From Scytonema millei VB511283 (lineage in GTDB: Bacteria; Cyanobacteriota; Cyanobacteriia; Cyanobacteriales; Chroococcidiopsidaceae), in assembly GCF_000817735.3 (NCBI RefSeq), contig NZ_JTJC03000002.1, forward strand, positions 752,242 to 816,241: a stretch of DNA of 64,000 nucleotides. The letters run 5' to 3'. Made by a program: the position numbers and the translations under genes. Positions 37,401 to 45,232 of the stretch are shown here, one piece after another. The notes below the pieces were generated by a model. The model had not been told where the DNA came from. It did no database searches and saw only the letters and a program-made list of their open reading frames with translations. Numbering within the stretch: the first letter of the stretch is position 1; every line of letters begins with the position of its first letter.

Positions 37401-38136
37401 ATCGCGGCGGGAAGAATTAGTTAATTTACAAGCGCAAATTCAAACCCAAGCCGCAGAAATGCCCGATCCCTTGCCAGAAGTACCGGTAATGGTAGATCTA
37501 GAACAATTGCAGAAAGAATTGCGATCGCTTGTCAAGCGCATGGAAGCGATGGAACCTGTCAATATGTTGGCGTTAGAAGAATACGAACGTACCAACGCTC
37601 GATTAGAAGAATTGAGTCAAAAATTATTGACATTAGAAGCCGAACGCACTGAACTGTTATTGCGGATTGAAAACTTTACCACTCTGCGTCAAAGAGCGTT
37701 TCAAGAAGCCTTTGATGCGGTGAATGAAAACTTTCAAACTATTTTCGCCACTCTATCGGATGGGGATGGATTTCTGCAACTCGATAACCCCGAAGATCCA
37801 TTCACCAGCGGACTTAATTTAGTTGCACATCCCAAAGGTAAACCCGTGCAGCGTCTCGCTTCCATGTCAGGGGGAGAAAAATCTCTCACGGCGCTGAGTT
37901 TTATCTTTGCCTTACAACGCTATCGTCCATCACCTTTTTACGCCTTTGATGAGGTAGATATGTTCCTAGACGGGGCAAATGTGGAACGATTAGCTAGAAT
38001 GATCGAACAACAGGCTAAACAAGCACAGTTTATTGTCGTGAGTCTGCGCCGACCCATGATAGAATCAGCCGAACGTACAATAGGAGTGACCCAAGCGCGA
38101 GGAGCTTATACGCAAGTTTTAGGCATAAAATTGTAA
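34477..38136 (+). CDS. smc: Chromosome segregation protein SMC
   Basis: A 1219-residue SMC ATPase that organises and separates chromosomes. Walker A is GPNGSGKSN (about residues 31-39), two long Gln-rich coiled coils flank the hinge (about 560-700, with SGICGLVAQLGKVEPRYQLA), and the C-terminal head has the signature MSGGEKSLTALSF and Walker B FYAFDEVDMFLD. A loop of the N-terminal head (about 88-140) is expanded by STRR DNA with acidic repeats (DKGDKEDKGDEED). The core is intact, so the insert is presumably tolerated on the surface. scpA and scpB are not adjacent. Confidence 0.96.
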   Translation: MVHVKRVELTNFKSFGGTTKIPLLPGFTVVSGPNGSGKSNILDALLFCLGLASSRGMRAERLPDLVNHDKATRGKSAVETIVTVTFDLEGAGSREQEAEGIEVNGNGHYVEDLEDKGDKEDKGDEEDTSLTPHSSLLTPNELTITRRLRVTQQGSYTSTYYINGSTCTQTELHEQLSQIRIYPEGYNVVLQGDVTSIISMHSRERREIIDELAGVANYDRKIIQAKETLNEVKDREDRYRIVETELITQRDRLSHDRIQAEKYQKLRIEYQQKQQWEIVLVWRSLQQQQEKLVAEIQTGDRTLTELTTQLTTLNTQIQQVTAELDALNARVKTLGEEELLSLQSTLATQEAERRQLQNRQRDLTNAYENAGNAYTQQQLEIQQHQNSLVRLQQQQQEIVAQLSTLRQQRDEAQQTLEQSRTEASAVADASDAWVQQQAALSRQVESLLQTVEPQRTEQAQLKERSDQLERQIQEQSQLIQTLEPELATKQAQLTELETQLSSQIEQIQSLAQSLAAAEAELQIQQQTQNRLLQEQRDKQRQLDKLEAQSQALQETQGTFATKILLQSGLSGICGLVAQLGKVEPRYQLALEIAAGARLGQLVVEDDGVAASGIEILKQKRGGRVTFLPLNKIQAPRFSPASGMRYANGYIDYAINLIECDRRYQDIFGYVFGSTVVFADLQSARSHLGQYRIVTLAGELLETSGAMTGGSISQQNSSLHFGTSDATESQEVIELRNRLQEIDRILARCGESIGNLAAKTKNLSQELTEAKTKQRENNLLKDQLQKEIRKLIQQVETGQSQLAQNTKQLSTVQARLETLERDLPVQEEQLQQLRQALVELEQAQTNSQWQQIQATIRQQEQELQTRIEIVRNAEQQLKDIENQTQRLHEKIQECEVRSRDYQQQQQENQAQQAAVKAQLQEISEHLKQIHTSLKEIEQRMTAERQERDRAEQKLRELHLNQQQVEWQQQKLQETQTSRREELVNLQAQIQTQAAEMPDPLPEVPVMVDLEQLQKELRSLVKRMEAMEPVNMLALEEYERTNARLEELSQKLLTLEAERTELLLRIENFTTLRQRAFQEAFDAVNENFQTIFATLSDGDGFLQLDNPEDPFTSGLNLVAHPKGKPVQRLASMSGGEKSLTALSFIFALQRYRPSPFYAFDEVDMFLDGANVERLARMIEQQAKQAQFIVVSLRRPMIESAERTIGVTQARGAYTQVLGIKL
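34741..34895. repeat. STRR insert inside the smc head domain
   Basis: GGGAGCA units, a GACAAGG/GAAGACA-type acidic stretch and CTCACTC units are read in frame between two conserved head-domain strands (VTVTFDLEG and NELTITRRLRV). Confidence 0.88.
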
Positions 38137-38235
38137 CCCTCAGACAACTTTGGTTGAGGATTCCATCATAATAGTATCGATCGTTAGAAAGTATTAACCG
38201 TTAACCCTGATTCGAGATCGGGACTCCGCAAAGCA

Positions 38236-39243
38236 ATGACCTCTGAAAACACTATTAAACGCTCCGACATCTTAAACACAAAGGTGATCGCGGATGACAA
38301 CGCCAAAGTATTAGGGGTTGTCAGCCAACTATGGGTAGATATCGATCGCAGGGAGGTTGTAGCTCTTGGTTTGCGAGACAACCTGATCGCCTTTGCTAGC
38401 GTACCGCGTTATATGTACCTGAGCAGCATCAGCAAAATCGGCGATGTAATTTTGGTGGAGAACGAAGACGCGATCGAAGATATCGATGTAGAAATTTACA
38501 GCAACTTAGTTAATTGTGAAGTCATTACAGAAACAGGTCAACCCTTGGGGCGAGTGCGTGGCTTTACATTTAACGCTCAAACAGGCAAAATCCATTCTTT
38601 AATTATCGCTTCGTTGGGTTTACCCCAGATCCCCGACCAGGTAATTAGTACTTATGAATTGCCAATTGAAGAAGTTGTCAGCAGTGGACCCAATCGGCTA
38701 ATTGTATTTGAAGGCGCTGAAGAAAGAATTAATCGTTTGAGTGTTGGAGTGCTAGAACGGCTTGGTATTGGTAAAGCACCTTGGGAGAAAGAAGAAGACG
38801 AGTACTATACTCCCACAGCAGTGCGACCGGAAAACCAGCTGGGAAGTGGCGTACCGTTGCAAGCACCAAAAGCCCAACCTCTACGGACAACTCAACCTGC
38901 GGTACAGGAAGCTTGGGACGAGGATGAATACGAGTATGAAACAGTCCAGCCTCGGATCGAACAGCAGCCATTACGCCGCCAGCAGTACGAACCCAACAGA
39001 TACGATCGCGATTTAGAGGAAGAGGAAAACTGGAGTGAAGCGTCGGGAAGCGATCGCTATACGCCTGCGCCTCCACCCCGTTACCCCGAACCCCAGCCGT
39101 TTGAACCGAAGTCATACACAGCACCGAAAGATTTAGATGACGATCTCGATGGCGATGCTTGGGGAGAAGATGAGGAACCGCAGCCTTTGAATATTCCCAA
39201 GAAAATCAAGCAGCCAGAATACGAAGAAGAAGGCGGCTATTAG
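38236..39243 (+). CDS. PRC-barrel domain protein with disordered acidic tail
   Basis: A 335-residue protein with two PRC-barrel domains (about 5-80 and 85-165), marked by VLGVVSQLWVDIDRREVVALGL and LGRVRGFTFNAQTGKIHSLII. The second half (about 180-335) is low-complexity, rich in P, E, Q and Y, and probably disordered. PRC barrels occur in photosynthetic reaction-centre H subunits and the RNA-processing protein RimM; this cyanobacterial double-barrel type is likely a membrane-peripheral adaptor, but its role is unknown. It starts 99 bases after smc and may be co-transcribed with it. Confidence 0.85.
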   Translation: MTSENTIKRSDILNTKVIADDNAKVLGVVSQLWVDIDRREVVALGLRDNLIAFASVPRYMYLSSISKIGDVILVENEDAIEDIDVEIYSNLVNCEVITETGQPLGRVRGFTFNAQTGKIHSLIIASLGLPQIPDQVISTYELPIEEVVSSGPNRLIVFEGAEERINRLSVGVLERLGIGKAPWEKEEDEYYTPTAVRPENQLGSGVPLQAPKAQPLRTTQPAVQEAWDEDEYEYETVQPRIEQQPLRRQQYEPNRYDRDLEEEENWSEASGSDRYTPAPPPRYPEPQPFEPKSYTAPKDLDDDLDGDAWGEDEEPQPLNIPKKIKQPEYEEEGGY

Positions 39244-39290
39244 GAAAGTCAAAAGTTAAAAGTTAAAAGTCAAAATGTAATTCATCATCT

Positions 39291-39326
39291 AAATGTAGAG
39301 GCGTTACATGTAACGCCTCTACATTT
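39291..39326. terminator. Perfect 36-base palindrome at a convergent junction
   Basis: The arm AAATGTAGAGGCGTTACA is followed directly by its complement. On the plus strand a T-run follows; on the minus strand the arm is flanked by A/T-rich DNA. It lies between the stops of the PRC-barrel gene (+) and the sensor kinase (-). Confidence 0.8.
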
Positions 39327-39336
39327 TTTATGCCAT

Positions 39337-40626
39337 TTACGCCTGAGCATCTAGCGGTAGCAATACGCGAAAGCTGCTACCAGCACCTAATCTACTGCTA
39401 ACTTTTATTTCACCTTTATGCTGTTGGACGATCGCTTGAGCGATCGCTAGCCCTAAGCCTAAGCCATCTTTTTCAGATTTAGCAGTATCGGCTCGCCAAA
39501 AGCGCTGGAAAATGAGTGGTAGCGAATCCGGTGGAATACCAATTCCCGTATCTTCGATCCGAATCACGGCAAATCGTTGCTCTCGTTCCAAAAATAGCGC
39601 TACTCTTCCCCCTTCTGTGGTGTATTTGAGAGCGTTATCTAGAAGGTTAGAAAATAGGCGGCTGAGTTTATGGCTGTCGCCTTTCACGACTATACCAGTA
39701 CGTAAATGCGGGGTGAACTGAATTTGCTTGTTTTGAGCTTGTGGTTCAAAGCGCTCAACTAAATCTTGCAGTAACTCTTCTAAAGGAATTGATGCAAAGT
39801 TAAAATCGCGATCGAGGCGATCGCTATCAATATTAGCTCTGGATAGAAATAGTAAATCTTCTACTAAATGAATGATTTGCTCGTTGGCGCGATCGATAAT
39901 TGCTAACTTTCTCACCTGAGCCGGACTTAACTCTTCTGGACTATTACGTAATAAATCTACTGTAGTACCAATCGCGGTTAGGGGATTGCGTAGTTCGTGC
40001 GCTACATCTCCGGTAAAGTGTTTTAATCGCCTTAAGTTACGTTGCATTGGTTGAAGAGTGAGCCAAGTTAAACCAATCCCGCTAATGCTACTTAATAGTA
40101 ATACTGTGACTCCTCCCACAATCAGACCTGAGCGTAGTTGCTCTAACTTCCACAGCAAATCTTGAGTAGACTCGCTAGCGCGAATATATCCTTCTAAGCG
40201 TAAGGTAGTTTTATCTCGATCTTCGGTATAAACAGCAATAGAAAAAGTCCGAACTTGTCCTTGTTGCTGTAGGATTGGAAACCCCTCTTGTAAACCATCA
40301 GCTAAGGCTTGCGACAATGACGAATTAGCAAAAAATTTTCCCTCTTTTGCTAAGAGCTTACCTTTAGGATTAAACCATTCGAGGCTTTGATTGTGGCGAA
40401 ATAACTCTTGCCAAGGAAGTTCATCATCTAATCTTTGAATTCCTCGACTTTTGATAATTCGCAAACTAGGAATAGCAGCTTCAGCCAAAATTTCTAAGCG
40501 ATCGTTTAATTGTTGTTCTAGACTACGGCTAAAAAAGATATAAATAGCTGTACTAGACGCGCCAAATATAGCAGACATTACTAATAAATAAGTTAGTAAA
40601 AATAACCAGCGTAATGATTGAAACAT
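39337..40626 (-). CDS. Sensor histidine kinase (RppB-like)
   Basis: A 429-residue membrane kinase. Two transmembrane helices (about 8-31 and 166-190) frame a periplasmic sensor of about 130 residues. The HisKA box has His210 in DVAHELRNPLTAI. The ATPase domain has LFSNLLDNALKYT (N box), IEDTGIGIPP (G1) and GLGLGLAIAQAI (G2). The sensor resembles RppB of the cyanobacterial RppA/RppB redox or nickel-responsive pair. Its likely partner regulator lies 4.6 kb away (45233), beyond the carbonic anhydrase, PcxA and bestrophin genes. A closely related paralogue is at 57091-58383. Confidence 0.92.
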   Translation of the reverse strand: MFQSLRWLFLLTYLLVMSAIFGASSTAIYIFFSRSLEQQLNDRLEILAEAAIPSLRIIKSRGIQRLDDELPWQELFRHNQSLEWFNPKGKLLAKEGKFFANSSLSQALADGLQEGFPILQQQGQVRTFSIAVYTEDRDKTTLRLEGYIRASESTQDLLWKLEQLRSGLIVGGVTVLLLSSISGIGLTWLTLQPMQRNLRRLKHFTGDVAHELRNPLTAIGTTVDLLRNSPEELSPAQVRKLAIIDRANEQIIHLVEDLLFLSRANIDSDRLDRDFNFASIPLEELLQDLVERFEPQAQNKQIQFTPHLRTGIVVKGDSHKLSRLFSNLLDNALKYTTEGGRVALFLEREQRFAVIRIEDTGIGIPPDSLPLIFQRFWRADTAKSEKDGLGLGLAIAQAIVQQHKGEIKVSSRLGAGSSFRVLLPLDAQA

Positions 40627-41251
40627 TGAATATTTACACTGCTCTCAACTCAATTGAATATCGCTCTCAAGTTTCTGAAAAATGAGATGCGATACGCTTC
40701 AGTTCAACTCGAATCGTACATGAGAATAGTGCAAAAAAAGTAATAAAGTAGCGACTTCAATCTTAAATTACAATCGTGAACTTAACATGAAGATTGCATG
40801 AGAAAACTCTCATGTTTTGAGAGCAAGGCTTCATATTGGTCATTGGTCATTGGTCATTTGTAAGTTCTTCCCTACTCCCTACTCCCTACTCCCTACTCCC
40901 TAATAACTGGTCATTGGTCATTGGTGAGTAACTTACGACTTACGACTTACGACTTACGACTTACTAAGGTCATTGATAGTTCTTCAAATGAACTATGGCG
41001 TAAACGAGAAGGTGAGATGTCAGAACGCTGAGGTACTTGCCTTGGTTCAAATGTCGTGTCTGTAAAGTATACAGGACGAGAAGAACTCAACTAGCGAGAT
41101 TCTCTGCTTGGCGAGATAGAGCGCTATTTCACCGATTCTCAACTTTGTCTCAACTTTGTCACTTTTTTATTCCAGGTTTATTACATTTATTGGTTTAACT
41201 TATGACATGCATAAGCAAATTCCTAAGTCAAACCACGAAAGAGGTAATCCC
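40627..41251. repeat. 625-bp divergent region with several STRR arrays
   Basis: Between the kinase (-) and the carbonic anhydrase (+) lie TTGGTCA units (40838-40860), CTACTCC units (40868-40903) and CTTACGA units (40932-40963). The stretch 40980-41250 shows no array or credible gene and should hold promoters for both directions. The open frame from 41156 into the carbonic anhydrase lacks a ribosome site. Confidence 0.8.
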
Positions 41252-41935
41252 ATGAGCAACATCTTCTCTATCAAAAGCGATCGCATCCAGCAGTCTGCTA
41301 ACGTTCACGCTAATGTGCTGGCATCCTTCAATCAAGAGCAAAGTTCGCCAAAAATTGACTTTAGCGCTTACATTCATCCCTTAGCTGCGGTAATTGGTAA
41401 CGTTTATCTCGGCAAGCGAGTCATGGTAGCTCCCGCAGCATCAGTACGAGGCGATGAAGGACAACCAATCTGGGTAGGAGATGATGTCAACGTACAAGAT
41501 TGCGTAGTGCTTCATGCTTTAGAAACTCACGTTAATGGCGAAATGGTGCAAGAGGCTGTAGTAGAAGTTGAAGGTAACTTCTATGGAGTATACATCAGCG
41601 ATCGCGTTTCTCTGGCGCATCAATGTCAAGTCCACGGTCCAGCCAGCATTGGTACTGATACTTTTGTCGGAATGCAATCTTTAGTATTTCGAGCCACAGT
41701 CGGCAATAACTGCGTTATCGAACCCAAAGCTTTAGTCATGGGAGTTAATATCGCCGATGGCAGATACGTCCCCGCAGGTTCTCTGATTACGACACAAGAA
41801 GCTGCTGACGATTTACCTTTAATTACCAACGAATATCCCCTCAGATTCCTCAATCAAGCTGTGGTTCACGTCAACACGCAGCTAGCCACTGGTTATCAAG
41901 GCATTGGTACTGACGAGCAATTGAAAGCAGCATAA
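41252..41935 (+). CDS. Gamma-class carbonic anhydrase, CcmM-like (stand-alone)
   Basis: A 227-residue left-handed beta-helix protein. It matches the N-terminal carbonic-anhydrase domain of the carboxysome protein CcmM: IHPLAAVIGNVYLG, ASVRGDEGQPIWVGDDVNVQD, the metal histidines in VVLHALETH and SLAHQCQVHGP, and the C-terminal VVHVNTQLATGYQG. The RubisCO small-subunit-like repeats of full CcmM are absent. GAGG stands seven bases before ATG 41252; the upstream in-frame extension has no support. It could interconvert CO2 and bicarbonate, either free in the cytoplasm or docked to carboxysomes. The downstream neighbours PcxA and bestrophin fit an inorganic-carbon role. Confidence 0.92.
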   Translation: MSNIFSIKSDRIQQSANVHANVLASFNQEQSSPKIDFSAYIHPLAAVIGNVYLGKRVMVAPAASVRGDEGQPIWVGDDVNVQDCVVLHALETHVNGEMVQEAVVEVEGNFYGVYISDRVSLAHQCQVHGPASIGTDTFVGMQSLVFRATVGNNCVIEPKALVMGVNIADGRYVPAGSLITTQEAADDLPLITNEYPLRFLNQAVVHVNTQLATGYQGIGTDEQLKAA

Positions 41936-41937
41936 TT

Positions 41938-42012
<75 letters not shown>

Positions 42013-42036
42013 CATTACTACCCAGAGAAATTCACC

Positions 42037-42288
42037 ATGACACCCAAACTGAAATTAGTTACCACCAACGGTCAAACAGCATCGCGTCAACCACTGTCTA
42101 TGGCTGTTGGCATTCCCAATCAAAAACATATTCCTGCTGGAGCAATAATTACTAACCAGTCGGATGTCGAGAATTTACCTGCTGTGACTCAGAGTCACCG
42201 CTATCAAAATAGCTACCGTCAAATTAATTCCTGTCAAAACAACTTCTGTCAAAAGAACAAACACCCTTTGTTGAAACTTGTTGCCTAG
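42037..42288 (+). CDS. Short CcmM-like fragment (83 residues)
   Basis: Residues about 22-50 (AVGIPNQKHIPAGAIITNQ then DVENLPAVT) match the last helix turns of the carbonic-anhydrase domain (MGVNIADGRYVPAGSLITTQ in the neighbour). The rest of the beta-helix is missing, and the tail is a Cys/Asn/Gln-rich stretch (RYQNSYRQINSCQNNFCQK). It may be a remnant of a duplicated carbonic anhydrase gene or a small protein that pairs with the enzyme. The upstream CAGAGAAATTCACC offers a weak ribosome site. It is on the same strand and close to its neighbours. Confidence 0.6.
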   Translation: MTPKLKLVTTNGQTASRQPLSMAVGIPNQKHIPAGAIITNQSDVENLPAVTQSHRYQNSYRQINSCQNNFCQKNKHPLLKLVA

Positions 42289-42321
42289 TTACCCTGCAAG
42301 TATGGAGAGGAGGACTGAGGG

Positions 42322-42684
42322 ATGAGTATGCACTGTCCCGAACAGTTACGATCCTTGACGAGTAGCATACTGATGACATTACTACGCAACCAAGACATCG
42401 TTTGCCCCACGGTCACATTTATTACACGAGTTCCCATCCCAGCCGTACTCATTGGCATCCAAAAGCAGTGGTCGATCGCCTATAAAAAAGTTTCAGGTAA
42501 CAGCGATCGCCTCACGCAGAATTTAGTCCAAAATGCACTCCAAATACCCCAGTTGCAGCATGACTTCTACCTTCTTCAACAAATCCACAGACCCCCTTTC
42601 TCAACTCAAAGGAAAAATCTTTGGTACGCCAGAGCGATCGCTAGAACAAGCTTATCAAGCCGCGCTGAGCATAAAATCGATTGA
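42322..42684 (+). CDS. Uncertain ORF with strong ribosome site, overlapping pcxA
   Basis: A 120-codon frame preceded by GGAGAGGAGGA, the strongest ribosome site in this cluster. The sequence matches nothing I know. The first 75 codons precede pcxA and look protein-like (helical, no repeats). The last 40 overlap the conserved N-terminus of pcxA in another frame. It may be a real small gene, or its ribosome site may serve a leader that couples translation to pcxA, which itself has no visible ribosome site. Confidence 0.4.
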   Translation: MSMHCPEQLRSLTSSILMTLLRNQDIVCPTVTFITRVPIPAVLIGIQKQWSIAYKKVSGNSDRLTQNLVQNALQIPQLQHDFYLLQQIHRPPFSTQRKNLWYARAIARTSLSSRAEHKID

Positions 42685-43882
42685 AGACCGATATTTTCAT
42701 GGTGGTAAAGTAACTGTATCAACCGCTAACGATGCTCAAATTCCTACTAGCGTGCAATCTGAGTTTGAGAAGCATTTAAGTATACTCAAACAGCAAATGA
42801 AGGAGTTTAATACGAGCAGTTCTACGCAGGGAAATTTGGGACAAGACCACCTGATGCGACTCTTTTTTACCGAAGGAACTCTGACGAAATACACTCTCGA
42901 ACCTCAATCATCGGCGGCGTTAGTACCCTTTTCAACTAATCTACCAACCAATAGTTCATCTCAGCTACCCACTCCACCAATTCAAGTCATTGAGGTGAAA
43001 CAAGCGATCGCCCCAGAAAAAACAAGAGCGAGGCAACTTCACCGCAAGAATTCTAGAAATTCAGCTCCAGAAAATGCCGAACCGCAAGTCAAAGCTGGAG
43101 TTCTACCGCGTTCTCTTGAGCGCACAATTAATAAAATCAAGAACGAGCTTGACCCAAATGCAGAAGCAGAAGTTGTCAAATCATTTCGGCGATCGCAAAA
43201 AAAGACTGTCGTTGCCATTAGGTTACTGGCATTGTTGATTTTGATTCCTTTAATAACTCAGCAAGTGTCCAAACTTTATTTGGTGCAACCAATTGTCGAT
43301 CGCGTGCGAGACGAAGCAGTTACGCCAGTCTTCTTAAACTCTGAAATGAAAGAAGAGGCGCTCAAAGAACTGCAAACCTTTGAAGAAGAACTCAAGCTAG
43401 AACGTTTGATGGGTGCAGCACCTGCCCTAACTTCAGAAGCAATTGAAGAGAAAGTCAAAGATAAAGCAACTGAAATTTCTCAGGAATTTCGTCATCGTAG
43501 CAATAACGCTGTTAGTAATGTTTTTGCTGATATCATCGCTGTTTTATCTTTTGCTTTAGTGTTACTATGGCGACGTAAAGATATTATGATGCTCAAGTCA
43601 TTCATGGATAATATTGTGACTGGCTTGAGTGATAGTGCTAAGGCTTTTTCAATTATTCTGATTACCGATATCTTTGTCGGGTTTCACTCTCCTCATGGTT
43701 GGGAAGTTTTGTTAGAAGGGCTATCTAGTCATTTAGGAATTGCAGCAAATCGCGGTGTAATCTTTCTATTTATCGCCACAGTTCCGGTCATTCTCGCCAC
43801 AATTTTTAAGTATTGGGTTTTCCGTTCCCTCAGCCGGATGTCACCATCAACGGTAGCGACTTTGAAAGAGATGAACGATTAA
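42560..43882 (+). CDS. pcxA: Proton extrusion protein PcxA (CemA/CotA family)
   Basis: A 440-residue membrane protein. The N-terminal part (TPERSLEQAYQAALSIKSIE) and the C-terminal CemA domain match PcxA: four transmembrane helices (near TVVAIRLLALLILIPLI, VFADIIAVLSFALVLLW, AFSIILITDIFVGFHS and GVIFLFIATVPVILATIF) and the signature GFHSPHGWEVLLEG. PcxA drives light-dependent proton release at the plasma membrane and is tied to CO2 and Na+-dependent inorganic-carbon uptake; its chloroplast counterpart is CemA. The start is either 42560 or the ATG nine codons upstream. It lies 48 bases before the bestrophin gene and after the carbonic anhydrase. Confidence 0.92.
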   Translation: MTSTFFNKSTDPLSQLKGKIFGTPERSLEQAYQAALSIKSIEDRYFHGGKVTVSTANDAQIPTSVQSEFEKHLSILKQQMKEFNTSSSTQGNLGQDHLMRLFFTEGTLTKYTLEPQSSAALVPFSTNLPTNSSSQLPTPPIQVIEVKQAIAPEKTRARQLHRKNSRNSAPENAEPQVKAGVLPRSLERTINKIKNELDPNAEAEVVKSFRRSQKKTVVAIRLLALLILIPLITQQVSKLYLVQPIVDRVRDEAVTPVFLNSEMKEEALKELQTFEEELKLERLMGAAPALTSEAIEEKVKDKATEISQEFRHRSNNAVSNVFADIIAVLSFALVLLWRRKDIMMLKSFMDNIVTGLSDSAKAFSIILITDIFVGFHSPHGWEVLLEGLSSHLGIAANRGVIFLFIATVPVILATIFKYWVFRSLSRMSPSTVATLKEMND

Positions 43883-43930
43883 ATTTGTGTCATTGCTGCT
43901 AGAAAATGCTCGTAGAATGAGGTTGAGTTG

Positions 43931-45022
43931 ATGATTTTTCCCATCAGTAAAAAAGCTCGCAGTCGCCAAAATCGATCGCCAAAAGTTTCTGTTTCCGGCA
44001 AGCGATCGCAGTCATATCACCGTAAATTAGTCGCATCGCGATCGTTTCGCGAAAAGTTCCAAATTTATACCGGAGAACAATTACACTGGTTGCAAGTTAC
44101 TCAGCGACTTTTATTCTCTATCATTCATGGAATTCTGCCTTGGGCGATCGCGTGTGGAAGCTACGGCTTACTAATTTCTGTACTGGATCATTATGGAAAG
44201 CTGCCTGCTTTCTTTGGTGACAGTAAAATCATTCAAAATGTCGTTATTAGTTTTAACGTCATTCTCAGCCTACTACTGGTGTTTCGCACCAACACAGCTC
44301 ACGAACGCTTTTGGGAAGGACGCAAACTATGGGGTTCAATGGTAAATACTACGCGCAACTTAGCGCGAGGAATTTCGATTACAATTGAACAACGAGAACC
44401 GCAGGAGCGAGACGAAAAAAGTGCTGCTGTCTATCTAGTTGCTGCCTTTGCTGTGGCGATGAAAATCCATCTACGGCGAGAACCAATGAATTCAGAATTG
44501 GAGCCGATGATGCCACCGTTGCAATATCATCAACTGCAAAATGTCAATCACGCTCCCTTAGAAATTGCTTATTGGATTGGAGATTATTTGCAACATCAAT
44601 TCGAGCGCCAACGCCTAAACATTTTTCAGCTGACATCCTTGCACGAACTATTAGATGATATGGTAGACATCTTAGGTGGCTGCGAACGCATTCTAAAAAC
44701 CCCCGTTCCCTTGGTATATACCGTTACTCTCAATGCTTTGCTGTGGATTTATTTCCTGCTTTTACCTTTTCAGCTAGTTGGTGGTATCAAGTGGTGGACA
44801 GCACCGATCCTTGCCTTTATGAGTTTTCTCTACTTAGGTATCAATGAAGTAGGGGCAGAAATTGAAGAACCTTTCGGTCGCGATGCCAATGACTTGCCCT
44901 TAGATGCAATCTGCGCCACAATTGTTCGTAACCTCGAACATATCATCCAATTTGCCCCCTGCGCCCGCGTGCTGCGCCCTGCTAGTGGTAACGTTCTCGA
45001 TTTACCCCGAAAAACTGCTTGA
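43931..45022 (+). CDS. Bestrophin-family anion channel
   Basis: A 363-residue membrane protein of the bestrophin (UPF0187) family, with about four hydrophobic helices. Conserved points include FRTNTAHERFWEGRKLWG (the bestrophin core), YTVTLNALLWIYFLLLPFQLVG and EIEEPFGRDANDLPLD near the end, with the acidic EEPFG-DxNDLP segment typical of the family. Members conduct Cl- or HCO3-; in algae they are part of the carbon-concentrating system. The ATG at 43931 follows GAGG by eight bases; a TTG one codon upstream is less likely. The arrangement after carbonic anhydrase and PcxA suggests bicarbonate or counter-ion flow, which is inference. Confidence 0.9.
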   Translation: MIFPISKKARSRQNRSPKVSVSGKRSQSYHRKLVASRSFREKFQIYTGEQLHWLQVTQRLLFSIIHGILPWAIACGSYGLLISVLDHYGKLPAFFGDSKIIQNVVISFNVILSLLLVFRTNTAHERFWEGRKLWGSMVNTTRNLARGISITIEQREPQERDEKSAAVYLVAAFAVAMKIHLRREPMNSELEPMMPPLQYHQLQNVNHAPLEIAYWIGDYLQHQFERQRLNIFQLTSLHELLDDMVDILGGCERILKTPVPLVYTVTLNALLWIYFLLLPFQLVGGIKWWTAPILAFMSFLYLGINEVGAEIEEPFGRDANDLPLDAICATIVRNLEHIIQFAPCARVLRPASGNVLDLPRKTA

Positions 45023-45232
45023 ATCGTGCCGATATCTAACATTTTGTCTTTCAGTGTAAGTTTTTGACAATTAAGTTCAGTTTTCATTACCTCTGGTCGC
45101 AGCAATTACCTGTACCATGAACTAGTCCGAGAATTAGTCTGAGCAAAGAATTAGTTCGAGCGATCGCCATCTAACAACCTTCTGAGAAGTAGGTTCACCC
45201 TTGCTAACCTGTTTTTGGAATGACATACCATC

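Noticed and set aside
41156-41251. Upstream extension of the carbonic anhydrase
   Set aside because: No ribosome site, no resemblance to CcmM, and GAGG correctly precedes ATG 41252.
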